Source: Lentzea sp033794685
GTDB taxonomy: Bacteria > Actinomycetota > Actinomycetes > Mycobacteriales > Pseudonocardiaceae
Length of the DNA stretch: 64,000 bases
NCBI GenBank assembly: GCA_033794685.1
Contig: JARAYZ010000001.1
Strand: one strand, 5' to 3'
Shown in pieces: positions 50,977 through 58,957 of the stretch (position 1 is the stretch's first letter; every line of letters begins with the position of its first letter). The notes beneath the pieces were generated by a model. That model was not told where the DNA came from. It ran no database searches and saw only the letters and a list, made by a program, of their open reading frames with translations. A program made the translations under genes and the position numbers.

Positions 50977-51576
50977 ATGCCCAGGCCCAAGACCCACGAC
51001 GACGCTCTGCGACGGCGTCTGCTCGAACGAGCGGGCGAGCTGCTGAGCACCGAGGGCCCGGCCGCGGTCAGCCTGCGCAAGATCGCCACCGACGTCAACA
51101 CGTCGACCACCGCCGTTTATTCCCTCTTCGGCGGAAAACCGGCGCTGCTCGAGGCGCTCTACGACGAGGCGTTCACGCGGTTCGGGACGAGCCTCGCGGC
51201 GGTGCCCGTCACGGACGACCCGGCGGAGGACCTGCTGGAGATCGGGCTCGCGTACCGGCGCAGCGCGCTGAGGGACCCGCAGTTCTACTCGGTGCTCTAC
51301 TCGAAGGTCGTCGAACCGACGAAGGAGATGAGCCGCGCGGCGGGCAGGACGTTCGCGCCGGTGATCAATGCCGTGCGGCGCGCGGTGGAGCAGGGCGTCT
51401 ACCTCGCCGAGGACCCCGAGCAGATCGCGATGTCGATGTGGGGCGTCGCGCACGGCCTGGTGAGCCTGGAGCTCAACGGGAACCTGCCGCCCGGCGTCGA
51501 CGCGGCCGCCACGTACGAACTGGCGTTGCGCGCGCACGGCAGGGGCTGGCGGGCGGAGACCGGGAAAACCCTGTGA
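50977..51576 (+). CDS. TetR-family transcriptional regulator
   Basis: The 199-residue product has an N-terminal helix-turn-helix (ALRRRLLERAGELLSTEGPAAVSLRKIATDV then STTAVYSLFGGKPALLEALY) and a ligand-binding C-domain typical of the TetR_C_33-like group. The target is unknown; it is divergent from the RHH/Doc module. ATG 50977 lies 6 nt after TAGGAT (50965-50970); GTG 50974 immediately before it is a poorer fit. Confidence 0.92.
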   Translation: MPRPKTHDDALRRRLLERAGELLSTEGPAAVSLRKIATDVNTSTTAVYSLFGGKPALLEALYDEAFTRFGTSLAAVPVTDDPAEDLLEIGLAYRRSALRDPQFYSVLYSKVVEPTKEMSRAAGRTFAPVINAVRRAVEQGVYLAEDPEQIAMSMWGVAHGLVSLELNGNLPPGVDAAATYELALRAHGRGWRAETGKTL

Positions 51577-51587
51577 ACACCACGGAA

Positions 51588-51647
51588 TCCGGGGAGGCGG
51601 CCGCCGCGAAACCTCCCCGGACCCGCTGAACTGTCCGGTTAGGACAG
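51588..51647. terminator. Two tandem terminator hairpins
   Basis: A 10-nt stem (51588-51597 with 51612-51621) and a short 6-nt stem (51631-51636 with 51642-51647) lie between convergent tetR and the chitinase gene. Confidence 0.75.
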
Positions 51648-51667
51648 TCCGTCTCGGTGGTGCGGCC

Positions 51668-52966
51668 TTACTTCAGAGCTCCGTCGAGCGCCTTGATCAG
51701 TTCGCCGTTGGCGGTGTCGCCGTCGAGCGACCAGATCATCGCGCCGCCGAGCCTGCGGTCGTTGATGTAGCGGGCCTTCCGCTTCATCTCGGTCGCGTCG
51801 TCGTAGGTCCACCAGGTCTTGCCGTCGTAGATCCACGCGAAGCCGGCCTTCTCGTCGCGGTAGATCTTGTACGCGTTGCCGGGCTCGGAGAGCTTCGCCT
51901 TGATGCGGTGGAAGTCCTCGTAACCGGCCTCGTACTTGGCGGGCGCCGGCACACCGGTGCCGAACAGGCCGTTGCGCGTGCCGGGGGCGACGCCGTCCCA
52001 GCCGCGGCCGTAGAACGGAACGCCGAGCACGGCCTTGGAACGCGGGGCACCGCGCGAAAGCCACGCGTTGACCGTCACCTCGGTGCTGAACTCGAACTCC
52101 GACGGGTCGCCCTTGGGCACCCGCAGCGCGGACTGCTGGTTCGCCGGGGCGTCCCAGGCACCGTGGTAGTCGTAGCCCTGCAGCGTGCCGAAGGTGAGGT
52201 AGCAGAACACCTTCGAGACCTCGAAGCCCGCGTCGACCTGCTTCGGGTCGGCCGGCAGGAACGCGGTCAGGTCGCGGTTCCAGCCCATCTGCCTGCGGTA
52301 CTCGGCGAGCAGCTTGGTGAAGTTCTGCTTGTCCTCGGGACGCACGACGTTGGGCGGGAGCATGTTGCCGTTGCTGCCGGGCCATTCCCAGTCGAGGTCG
52401 ATGCCGTCGAAGACGCCCTTGGCGGCACCCGCGGGCAGACCGGGCAGGTCACCCTTGATCCACATGTCGGTGCACGACTTGACGTGCGCGGCACGCGACT
52501 CGGGCGTCAGCGCGGCGTTGGAGAAGTAGCGCGAGCCCGTCCAGCCGCCCAGCGAGATGTTGATCCTCAGCTTGGGGTACTTGGCTTTGAGCTGCTTGAG
52601 CTGGTTCAGGTTGCCCGCGAGCACCTGGCCGGCCTCGTCGGCCTTGCCGCTCACGGACTGCTCCGCGGTGTGCGGCATCTGCCAGTCGGCCCACGGGTCG
52701 GCGCTGACGCACTTGCCGGCCTCGTCGAGGAAACCGAAGGCGTAGTTGAGGTGCGTGAGCCGCGCGGCGGCCCCGCTGTCCACGAGGTTCTTGACGCGGA
52801 AGTTCCGGTCGTACACGCCCCACTGGATGAAGTACCCGACGGTGCGGGTCTTCGAGTAACCGTGGTGCCCATTGGTCTCGACGTCGGCGTTCGCGGGCGC
52901 AACGGCCAGCGACGCGGACAGGGCGCCGGCCGCGAGAGCGGCGACACCCCATCTCCGTCTGGACAT
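51668..52966 (-). CDS. Secreted chitinase, glycoside hydrolase family 18
   Basis: The 432-residue product has a Sec signal peptide (~residues 1-28, cleavage near ANADV) and a GH18 barrel with SLGGWTGSRYF and the catalytic motif FDGIDLDWEWP, whose general acid is Glu194. It lacks a separate chitin-binding domain. It would hydrolyse chitin outside the cell. A DasR-like box (53021-53036) lies upstream, suggesting repression relieved by aminosugar phosphates. Convergent with tetR. Confidence 0.93.
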   Translation of the reverse strand: MSRRRWGVAALAAGALSASLAVAPANADVETNGHHGYSKTRTVGYFIQWGVYDRNFRVKNLVDSGAAARLTHLNYAFGFLDEAGKCVSADPWADWQMPHTAEQSVSGKADEAGQVLAGNLNQLKQLKAKYPKLRINISLGGWTGSRYFSNAALTPESRAAHVKSCTDMWIKGDLPGLPAGAAKGVFDGIDLDWEWPGSNGNMLPPNVVRPEDKQNFTKLLAEYRRQMGWNRDLTAFLPADPKQVDAGFEVSKVFCYLTFGTLQGYDYHGAWDAPANQQSALRVPKGDPSEFEFSTEVTVNAWLSRGAPRSKAVLGVPFYGRGWDGVAPGTRNGLFGTGVPAPAKYEAGYEDFHRIKAKLSEPGNAYKIYRDEKAGFAWIYDGKTWWTYDDATEMKRKARYINDRRLGGAMIWSLDGDTANGELIKALDGALK

Positions 52967-53020
52967 GAGTCTCCTTGATCGTTCGCGGCAGCGGCGATGT
53001 GGTCCACAGCACGATAGGCC

Positions 53021-53036
53021 TGAGGTCTAGACCACT
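53021..53036. promoter_or_regulatory. DasR (dre)-like operator upstream of chitinase
   Basis: The 16-mer has a perfect GGTCTAGACC palindromic core as in dre sites bound by the GntR repressor DasR of Streptomyces, with flanks TGA/ACT. It lies 55 bp upstream of the chitinase start. DasR is not encoded in the window, so regulation is inferred. Confidence 0.72.
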
Positions 53037-53060
53037 GCTACGTCCGATCGGAGGTATGTC

Positions 53061-53684
53061 CTAAACCGCCCCGTACAGACGGTCACCGGCGTCGCCCAGC
53101 CCGGGCACGATGAAGCCGGAGTCGTTCAGCCGCTCGTCGACCGACGCCGTGATGAGACGGCACGGGAGCTTCGAGTCCTCGAGGTGGTTGATCCCCTCAG
53201 GAGCCGCGAGCACGCAGATCGCCGTCACGTCCGTCGCGCCGCGCTGGGTCAGCAGGCGGATCGTGTACGCCATCGACCCGCCCGTGGCGAGCATCGGGTC
53301 GAGCACGAACACCGGACGCCCGGCGAGGTTCTCCGGCAGCGACTCCATGTACGGCGTCGGCTGCAGCGTCTCCTCGTCGCGCGCCAGGCCCACGAACCCC
53401 ATCTGGGCGTCCGGGATCAGCTTGTGCGCCTGGTCCGCCATGCCCAGACCGGCCCGCAGCACGGGCACGAGCAGCGGTGGGTTTGCCAGCTTGTAGCCGG
53501 TGGTACGAGCTACCGGGGTGTGCGTGCGGTCTTCCTTCAGCGGCGCCTCGCGCATCGCTTCGTAAACCAGCATCACGGTCAGTTCCTGCAGCGCGGCACG
53601 GAATGCGGCATTGTCCGTGCGCGCGTCACGCATCGTGGTGAGTCTCGCCTTGGCGAGTGGATGATCGACGACCAGGACGTCCAT
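53061..53684 (-). CDS. upp: Uracil phosphoribosyltransferase
   Basis: The 207-residue product has DHPLAKARLTTMRD at the N-terminus, LVPVLRAGLGMADQ, PRPP-binding VFVLDPMLATGGSM and the C-terminal GLGDAGDRLYG. It converts uracil and PRPP to UMP. ATG 53684 lies 7 nt after TACGGT (53697-53692), a leaderless promoter. Its ATG overlaps, head to head, sequence of the next divergent gene region. Upp follows pmmB directly in mycobacteria; here 6 kb separate them. Confidence 0.95.
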   Translation of the reverse strand: MDVLVVDHPLAKARLTTMRDARTDNAAFRAALQELTVMLVYEAMREAPLKEDRTHTPVARTTGYKLANPPLLVPVLRAGLGMADQAHKLIPDAQMGFVGLARDEETLQPTPYMESLPENLAGRPVFVLDPMLATGGSMAYTIRLLTQRGATDVTAICVLAAPEGINHLEDSKLPCRLITASVDERLNDSGFIVPGLGDAGDRLYGAV

Positions 53685-53718
53685 GCTCGACACCGTAACC
53701 CGCTGGGAGGAGCAAAGG

Positions 53719-54330
53719 GTGTTCGAAGAGATCTACCGCGAGGCACGTCAGCGCATCGTCGGCCTGACCATGGGCCTGAGCGCCGACGAGCTCGCACGAG
53801 CCGTACCCGCCTGTCCTGAGTGGACCGTGCACCAGGTGGTCGCGCACCTGTCCGGCGAGGCGTCCGATCTGGTCAGCGGACGCATGGAGGGATCACCGTC
53901 GGACGAGTGGACGGCGCGGCACGTCGCCGAGCGCGCGGACGTGCCCGTGGAGGACCTGCTGGAACAGTGGAACGTGTTCGGCGACAAGATCGCCGAGATG
54001 CCGCGCATCCCGTTCCAGCTGGCACTGGACGCCATCACGCACGAGGCCGACCTGCGTGCGGCGCTCGGCCGCGAACGCCTGCCGGACACCGTGTGGCAGC
54101 CGACGCTGGTGTGGATGGCCCCGCGCAGGCTGACCGACGTGACGGTGAGGACCGAGTTCGGCGACCTCGGCGACGGCCCGATCACCGTCGAGGTCGAGGG
54201 GTACGAACTGTGGCGCGCGTTCTTCGGCAGGCGTTCGCGGCGCCAGATGGAGTCGTGGAACTGGTCCGGCCCGGCGCCGATCGAGAAGATCCCGTTCTTC
54301 CCGGCCCGAGAGACCGACCTGATGGAGTAA
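53719..54330 (+). CDS. Mycothiol-dependent maleylpyruvate isomerase-like (DinB-like) protein
   Basis: The 203-residue helical bundle of the TIGR03083 type has PEWTVHQVVAHLSGEA near the N-terminus and AITHEADLRAALGR, which together supply the metal-binding His residues. Family members use or bind mycothiol; the substrate here is unknown. GTG 53719 follows GGGAGGAG, so it is a leadered start; a longer frame from 53683 begins at the upp ATG in antisense and is rejected. Confidence 0.82.
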   Translation: MFEEIYREARQRIVGLTMGLSADELARAVPACPEWTVHQVVAHLSGEASDLVSGRMEGSPSDEWTARHVAERADVPVEDLLEQWNVFGDKIAEMPRIPFQLALDAITHEADLRAALGRERLPDTVWQPTLVWMAPRRLTDVTVRTEFGDLGDGPITVEVEGYELWRAFFGRRSRRQMESWNWSGPAPIEKIPFFPARETDLME

Positions 54331-54364
54331 ACACCGTTAACCGACGAGGTGTAGGGTCGGCCGC

Positions 54365-55357
54365 GTGACAGACCACGTGCGCATCGGAGTGCTCGGCGCG
54401 GCCATGATCGCGCCGACCGCCGTCCTCCGCCCGGCCCGTTCCTCGACGGTCGCCGAAGTCGTCGCGGTCGCCGCGCGGTCAGCCGACCGAGCCCAGGCCT
54501 TCGCCGACAAGCACGGCATCGCGCGCGTGCACGGTTCCTACGAGGACCTGCTGGCCGACCCGACGGTCGACGCGGTCTACAACCCGTTGCCCAACGGCCT
54601 GCACGGCAAGTGGACGCTCGCCGCGCTCGAAGCCGGAAAGCACGTGCTGTGCGAGAAGCCCTTCACCGCGAACGCAGCCGAAGCGGCCGAGGTCGCCAAG
54701 GCGGCGGAAGCCTCCGGACTGGTGGTGATGGAGGCGTTCCACTACCGCTACCACCCGCTGGCCGTGCGCGTCGCCGAGATCATGAGCTCCGGCGTCCTCG
54801 GCCCGCTGCGGCACGTCGAGGCCACCGTCGCGTTCCCGTTGCCGCGGTTCTCCGACATCCGGTACGACTACTCGCTCGCGGGCGGCGCGACGATGGACGC
54901 GGGCTGCTACGCCGTGCACATGGCACGGTTGCTGGGCGGCGAGGAGCCCGAGGTGAAGTCGGCCAAGGCGTTGCTGCGCGGGCCTTCCATCGACCGCGCG
55001 ATGCGTGCGTCGCTGCGTTTCCCCTCGGGCCACACGGGTTCCGTGCACACGTCGCTGTGGTCGTCGACGGTCCTGAAGCTGTCGATGAAGGCGATCGGCG
55101 AGAACGGCACGCTCAGCGTGCTCAACCCGCTCGGCCCGCAGATCCTCCACCGGTTGTCGTTGCGGCTCAAGGACAAGAAGTCGGTCGAGACGTTCGGGAA
55201 GCGCCCCACCTACGCCTACCAGCTCGACGCGTTCACCGACGCCGTGCTGCACGGCAAGCCGTTCCCGACGACCGCGGACGACGCGGTGCGCACCATGACG
55301 GTGATCGACTCGATCTACCGGGCGGCCGGGCTGCCGCTGCGCCGGCCGACCCCCTGA
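54365..55357 (+). CDS. Gfo/Idh/MocA-family NAD(P)-dependent oxidoreductase
   Basis: The 330-residue product has the N-terminal Rossmann fold (RIGVLGAAMIAPTAVL), the EKPFT catalytic-lysine motif in VLCEKPFTANAAEA, MEAFHYRYHP and GGATMDAGCYAVHMAR of the C-terminal domain. It oxidises or reduces a sugar or cyclitol; substrate unknown. GTG 54365 lies 6 nt after TAGGGT (54353-54358), a leaderless promoter. Confidence 0.9.
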   Translation: MTDHVRIGVLGAAMIAPTAVLRPARSSTVAEVVAVAARSADRAQAFADKHGIARVHGSYEDLLADPTVDAVYNPLPNGLHGKWTLAALEAGKHVLCEKPFTANAAEAAEVAKAAEASGLVVMEAFHYRYHPLAVRVAEIMSSGVLGPLRHVEATVAFPLPRFSDIRYDYSLAGGATMDAGCYAVHMARLLGGEEPEVKSAKALLRGPSIDRAMRASLRFPSGHTGSVHTSLWSSTVLKLSMKAIGENGTLSVLNPLGPQILHRLSLRLKDKKSVETFGKRPTYAYQLDAFTDAVLHGKPFPTTADDAVRTMTVIDSIYRAAGLPLRRPTP

Positions 55358-55485
55358 CCCAGATCACGAACCGATTCCGATCACCACCTGATCAGGGGGC
55401 CGCACAACCCGATCCGGGCGTCAAGAACCGGCGAAGCGACTCCGAAAAGTCTCTAATAGCCAGTTGAGACGCGGAGGTGCGAACG

Positions 55486-55683
55486 GTGACGATCGAACAG
55501 AAGCCCGTCCAGCAGTGGTGTGAGTCCCCCCTGGTCATCCTGGGTGTGTCGGGATCACTCGCCGTGTTGATCGGCGTGCTGCCGCTGATGTGGGGCCACA
55601 ACCCGGCCCTCGCGGTGGCCGTCGTGGCACTCCTGGCGGTGGCTGTCGCGATCACCGTCAAGTTCGCACCGAACCGCAGGTGA
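55486..55683 (+). CDS. Small two-helix membrane protein, unknown
   Basis: The 65-residue product is mostly two membrane helices (PLVILGVSGSLAVLIGVLP and PALAVAVVALLAVAVAI) with a basic tail. GTG 55486 has GGAGG nine bases upstream; GTG 55477 would place the Shine-Dalgarno next to the start. No family was recognised. It precedes the DUF1707/LiaF-like gene. Confidence 0.6.
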   Translation: MTIEQKPVQQWCESPLVILGVSGSLAVLIGVLPLMWGHNPALAVAVVALLAVAVAITVKFAPNRR

Positions 55684-55702
55684 CACATCTAGACTCGTTC
55701 GG

Positions 55703-56347
55703 GTGAGCGACGAGCTGGTACCGGCTGACCAGAGTCACATGCGCGCCTCGGACGCGGACCGGGAACGGATCGCGCAGGTGCTGCACCAGGCGACCGCCGA
55801 AGGCCGCCTGGACATCCACGAGCTGGACGAGCGGCTGGTGGCCGTCTACGCCGCGAAGACGTACGGCGAACTCGTCCCCATCACCGCGGACCTGGTCCTG
55901 AGCGGCCTGCCGCAGACCCCCGCCGTGCCGCAGTACCAGCCCGCGGTGAGCAACCGCGTCGGCGGCGAGCCGGGCAGCGCGGTGTCGGTGGCCTTCTGGT
56001 CGGGCGTCAACCGCAAGGGCGGCTGGGTCGTCCCCCGCCTGCACAACGCCGTCGCGATCATGGGCGGCATCGAGATCGACCTGACCCACGCGAACTTCGC
56101 CGAGCGCGAGGTGACGATCAGCTGCTTCGCGTTCTGGGGCGGCGTGGAGATCCGGGTGCCCGACGACATCAACGTCAAGGTCGACGGGTTCGGGTTCATG
56201 GGCGCCTTCGAGGAACAGCTGGCGAGCCGCCGGCACATCCCGGGCGCTCCGACCGTGCGGATCACCGGGCTCGCGATCATGGGTGCCGTCGAGGTGAAGG
56301 GTCCCAAGAAAAAGAAGAAGAGCATCCTGCGCGAACTGCTCGACTGA
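55703..56347 (+). CDS. DUF1707 protein with LiaF-like C-terminal domain
   Basis: The 214-residue product has an N-terminal DUF1707 (RASDADRERIAQVLHQATAEGRLDIHELDERL) and a C-terminal LiaF/cell-wall-active-antibiotic-response domain with repeated AIMGGIEIDL, FWGGVEIRVP and AIMGAVEVKG beta motifs. LiaF domains report envelope damage to regulators; here a role in envelope stress is inferred. GTG 55703 lies 7 nt after TAGACT (55690-55695). Confidence 0.88.
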   Translation: MSDELVPADQSHMRASDADRERIAQVLHQATAEGRLDIHELDERLVAVYAAKTYGELVPITADLVLSGLPQTPAVPQYQPAVSNRVGGEPGSAVSVAFWSGVNRKGGWVVPRLHNAVAIMGGIEIDLTHANFAEREVTISCFAFWGGVEIRVPDDINVKVDGFGFMGAFEEQLASRRHIPGAPTVRITGLAIMGAVEVKGPKKKKKSILRELLD

Positions 56348-56351
56348 ACGA

Positions 56352-56388
56352 AAAGGGGCCCTTCATCACGAGGATGAAGGGCCCCTTT
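56352..56388. terminator. Bidirectional terminator hairpin
   Basis: Perfect 16-nt arms (56352-56367, 56373-56388) with a 5-nt loop lie between the LiaF-like gene and the convergent wall-hydrolase operon; an A-run and a T-run flank the stem on the two sides. Confidence 0.93.
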
Positions 56389-56392
56389 CTCA

Positions 56393-57631
56393 TCAGGCCG
56401 GTGTGCTGTGGCCCGGTCCGCCCCACGGGCGGGTGTAGGTGGAACCGTCGTTGTAGAGGATGAGCCACTCGCTGGTCGACGGGCGGTAGACCGTGAAGTC
56501 CGCCATGCCGTTGGCGTTGTAGTCACCCGCCACCGGAACATCCCCCGGCTGGCCCCACGGCCGGTGGTACTCGTGGCCGTCGTTGTAGAGGATGTGCCAG
56601 TAGCCGTCCGACGGCGTGTAGGTGGCGAAGTCGGTCATGCCGTTGCCGTCGAAGTCGCCGGACACCGGGACGTGGCCGGGGCCGCCCCACTTGCGGTGGT
56701 ACTCGGTGCCGTTGTTGTAGAGGATGTGGAACATCCCGTCCGCCGGCGTGTACGTCACGAAGTCGGACATGCCGTTCGCGTCGAAGTCGCCCGCCACCGG
56801 CAGATGGCCCGGACCACCCCACTGACGCGTGTACTGGCTGCCGTCGTCGTAGAGGATGTGGAAGGTGCCTGTCGACGGCCGGTAGATGGTGAAGTCCGAC
56901 AGGCCGTTGGCGTTGAAGTCGCCCGCCACCGGACGATCACCGGGCAGACCGCCCCAGTTGCGCGACCACTGGCGGCCGTCGTTGTAGAGGATGTGCCAGA
57001 AGCCGTCGCTCTCGGTGTAGGTGACGAAGTCGGTCATACCGTTGGCGTCGAAGTCGCTGGAGAACCGCGCTCCCATCGCCATCACGGCCTTCGCGATCAG
57101 CTCGGCGTCCGCGGCCTGGGGCTGGTACCTCTCCGGGAACCCCGAACGCTGCACCGCCTGGCACACGTCGCCGACCGGCCTGGTCTGCCAGTTGGCCACG
57201 TTCGTGACCATGTAGTCGAGGAACTTGTTCGTGGCGTAGACCGGGTTCCGGATCTGCTCCGGCGTTCCCCAGCCCATGCTCGGCCGTTGCTGGAACAAGC
57301 CCTCGGAGTCCCGATCCCCGTAGTCGAGGTTCTCGATACGGGTCTCGACGATCGTCGTGGCCAGCGCGATGGTCGCCGCCCGGTCGCTCAGCCCTCTCGA
57401 CTTGACGGTCTTGACCACCTCACGGGCGCAGGAGATCTGGTAGCCGTTGACGCCACCGCGAAGGTAGCCGGTGAGTCGGCCGTTCAGCGACATCGCCAAC
57501 CTGTTGTCCGCCGCTGTCACTCCGTGCGGCGTGCACGGCAGTTTCGAGTCCGCATGGGCGACAGGTCCGATCAGCGATGCCGTGCCCGCCCAGGTCGCCG
57601 CGACGGCAATCACTGAAATCAATTTCCGCAT
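56393..57631 (-). CDS. Secreted wall-hydrolase-like protein (GLFQQRPS-type) with FG-GAP-like repeats
   Basis: The 412-residue product has a Sec signal peptide (cleavage near AHADS, ~residue 28). Residues ~35-185 form an actinobacterial lysozyme-like domain with TIVETRIENLDYGD (Glu96 a candidate catalytic residue) and SEGLFQQRPSMGWGT. Residues ~190-412 are five ~46-residue repeats of the type DFNANGxSDFTIYRPxxGxFHILYxDGSxYxRxWGGPGHxPVxG, an FG-GAP/VCBS-like beta-propeller that should bind calcium or a polymer. ATG 57631 follows AAAGGAG. It is the second gene of an operon with the NlpC/P60 paralogue (18-bp gap). Peptidoglycan cleavage is inferred. Confidence 0.8.
   Translation of the reverse strand: MRKLISVIAVAATWAGTASLIGPVAHADSKLPCTPHGVTAADNRLAMSLNGRLTGYLRGGVNGYQISCAREVVKTVKSRGLSDRAATIALATTIVETRIENLDYGDRDSEGLFQQRPSMGWGTPEQIRNPVYATNKFLDYMVTNVANWQTRPVGDVCQAVQRSGFPERYQPQAADAELIAKAVMAMGARFSSDFDANGMTDFVTYTESDGFWHILYNDGRQWSRNWGGLPGDRPVAGDFNANGLSDFTIYRPSTGTFHILYDDGSQYTRQWGGPGHLPVAGDFDANGMSDFVTYTPADGMFHILYNNGTEYHRKWGGPGHVPVSGDFDGNGMTDFATYTPSDGYWHILYNDGHEYHRPWGQPGDVPVAGDYNANGMADFTVYRPSTSEWLILYNDGSTYTRPWGGPGHSTPA
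56753..56925. repeat. Near-identical copy (a) of a 173-bp repeat-coding segment
   Basis: This segment matches 58016-58188 with a single base change, far closer than the surrounding coding sequence. Both encode repeat blades of the two hydrolase genes. Confidence 0.9.
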
Positions 57632-57649
57632 GATTGTCACTCCTTTCGA

Positions 57650-58861
57650 TCAGGCGGGCGGGAGGTGGCCCCAGCCACCCCAGGGGAGGCCGCGGGTGTA
57701 GGTCGAACCGTCGTTGTAGAGGATGTGCCATTCCCTGGTGGACGGCCGGTACACCGCGAAGTCGGCCATTCCGTTGGCGTTGAAGTCGCCGGAGACCGGG
57801 ATGTCACCGTTCTGGCCCCACGGGCGGTGGTATTCGGTGCCGTTGTTGTAAAGGATGTGGAACATGCCATCCGCCGGCGTGAACGTCGCGAAGTCGGCCA
57901 TGCCGTTGGCGTCGAAGTCACCGGCGACCGGGACGTGGCCGGGGCCGCCCCACTTGCGGTGGTACTCGGTGCCGTTGTTGTAGAGGATGTGGAACATGCC
58001 ATCCGCCGGCGTGAACGTCACGAAGTCGGACATGCCGTTCGCGTCGAAGTCGCCCGCCACCGGCAGATGGCCCGGACCACCCCACTGACGCGTGTACTGG
58101 CTGCCATCGTCGTAGAGGATGTGGAAGGTGCCTGTCGACGGCCGGTAGATGGTGAAGTCCGACAGGCCGTTGGCGTTGAAGTCGCCCGAGACCGGCAGGT
58201 CCTCGGGCAGTCCACCCCACTGCCGGTGGTACTCGGTGCCGTTGTTGAACAGGATGTGCCAGGTGGCGTCACCCGGCGTGAACGTCACGAAGTCCGTCAT
58301 CCCGTTCGCGTTCATGTCGCTGGAGTACGTCGCGGCACCGCCGCCCTGGATGACGTTCTTGTAGCGACGCGCCTGGTACACCGAAGTCGGGTGACCGTCG
58401 AGCGTGCTCCCGTTGAAGGTCGCCCCCGTGACCTTGCGAACCGGGGTCGAGCCGAACGTGTAGTAGGTGAAGTGCACGCGGTCCGCGTCGTAGCCCGCGA
58501 AGAGGATGACGTGCTCGGAGAACGTCAGAACGTCACCGGGCTTCAGTTCCGCGCGGCTCACCGGACGGAACCGCGAGTCGTTGAGCATCATCCCGGAAGA
58601 AGGAGAGTCCGTGAGGTGCAACGCCATCGAGACGTACCCGGAGCAGTCCGTCCGATATCTCTTGCCGCTCGAATCGGGGTAACTTCCCGCCTGGTTGTAC
58701 TGGATCCCCTTGTTCAGCCAGTACTCGGCACGCGAGATCACCTCGGCCTGACTGATCGGACCACCGACGTTGCTCGCCACTGCCGCTGAAGGCGCGATCA
58801 CCGACGCGAGCATTATCGACGCAATGGCGGCCAGAACGATTGCCACTATCTTTCGAAACAT
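57650..58861 (-). CDS. Secreted NlpC/P60-like hydrolase with FG-GAP-like repeats
   Basis: The 403-residue product has a Sec signal peptide (~1-30), an NlpC/P60-type cysteine peptidase domain (~35-170) with RTDCSGYVSMAL (Cys73) and SEHVILFAGY (His117). Five ~46-residue repeats identical in type to those of the gene downstream follow. NlpC/P60 enzymes cut peptide bonds in peptidoglycan stems. It heads a two-gene operon and is preceded by 11-bp direct repeats and a -10 that fit SARP binding (58892-58957). The adjacent SARP gene ends only 75 bp upstream. Confidence 0.85.
   Translation of the reverse strand: MFRKIVAIVLAAIASIMLASVIAPSAAVASNVGGPISQAEVISRAEYWLNKGIQYNQAGSYPDSSGKRYRTDCSGYVSMALHLTDSPSSGMMLNDSRFRPVSRAELKPGDVLTFSEHVILFAGYDADRVHFTYYTFGSTPVRKVTGATFNGSTLDGHPTSVYQARRYKNVIQGGGAATYSSDMNANGMTDFVTFTPGDATWHILFNNGTEYHRQWGGLPEDLPVSGDFNANGLSDFTIYRPSTGTFHILYDDGSQYTRQWGGPGHLPVAGDFDANGMSDFVTFTPADGMFHILYNNGTEYHRKWGGPGHVPVAGDFDANGMADFATFTPADGMFHILYNNGTEYHRPWGQNGDIPVSGDFNANGMADFAVYRPSTREWHILYNDGSTYTRGLPWGGWGHLPPA
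58016..58188. repeat. Near-identical copy (b) of a 173-bp repeat-coding segment
   Basis: Matches 56753-56925 with one mismatch; indicates recent duplication or gene conversion between the two hydrolase genes. Confidence 0.9.
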
Positions 58862-58891
58862 TTCCCCACCTCTCGTTTGCCTGACACGAGA

Positions 58892-58957
58892 AAGCTAGGA
58901 AGAATTTCTGGACGAAACCTGGAAAGAACCTGGACGTCAGTCCAGGCGATCCTGGAC
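58892..58957 (-). promoter_or_regulatory. SARP-type promoter: 11-bp-spaced direct repeats and -10
   Basis: On the minus strand, heptads GTCCAGG (58935-58929), TTCCAGG (58924-58918) and GTCCAGA (58913-58907) recur exactly every 11 bp. A further GTCCAGG (58957-58951) is two periods (22 bp) upstream. Read as TCCAGGT/TCCAGGT/TCCAGAA, the last repeat is 8 bp from TAGCTT (58897-58892), a -10 box. This spacing is the signature of SARP-activated promoters. It drives the NlpC/P60-like gene starting at 58861, after a GAGGTGGGG Shine-Dalgarno. Confidence 0.8.
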
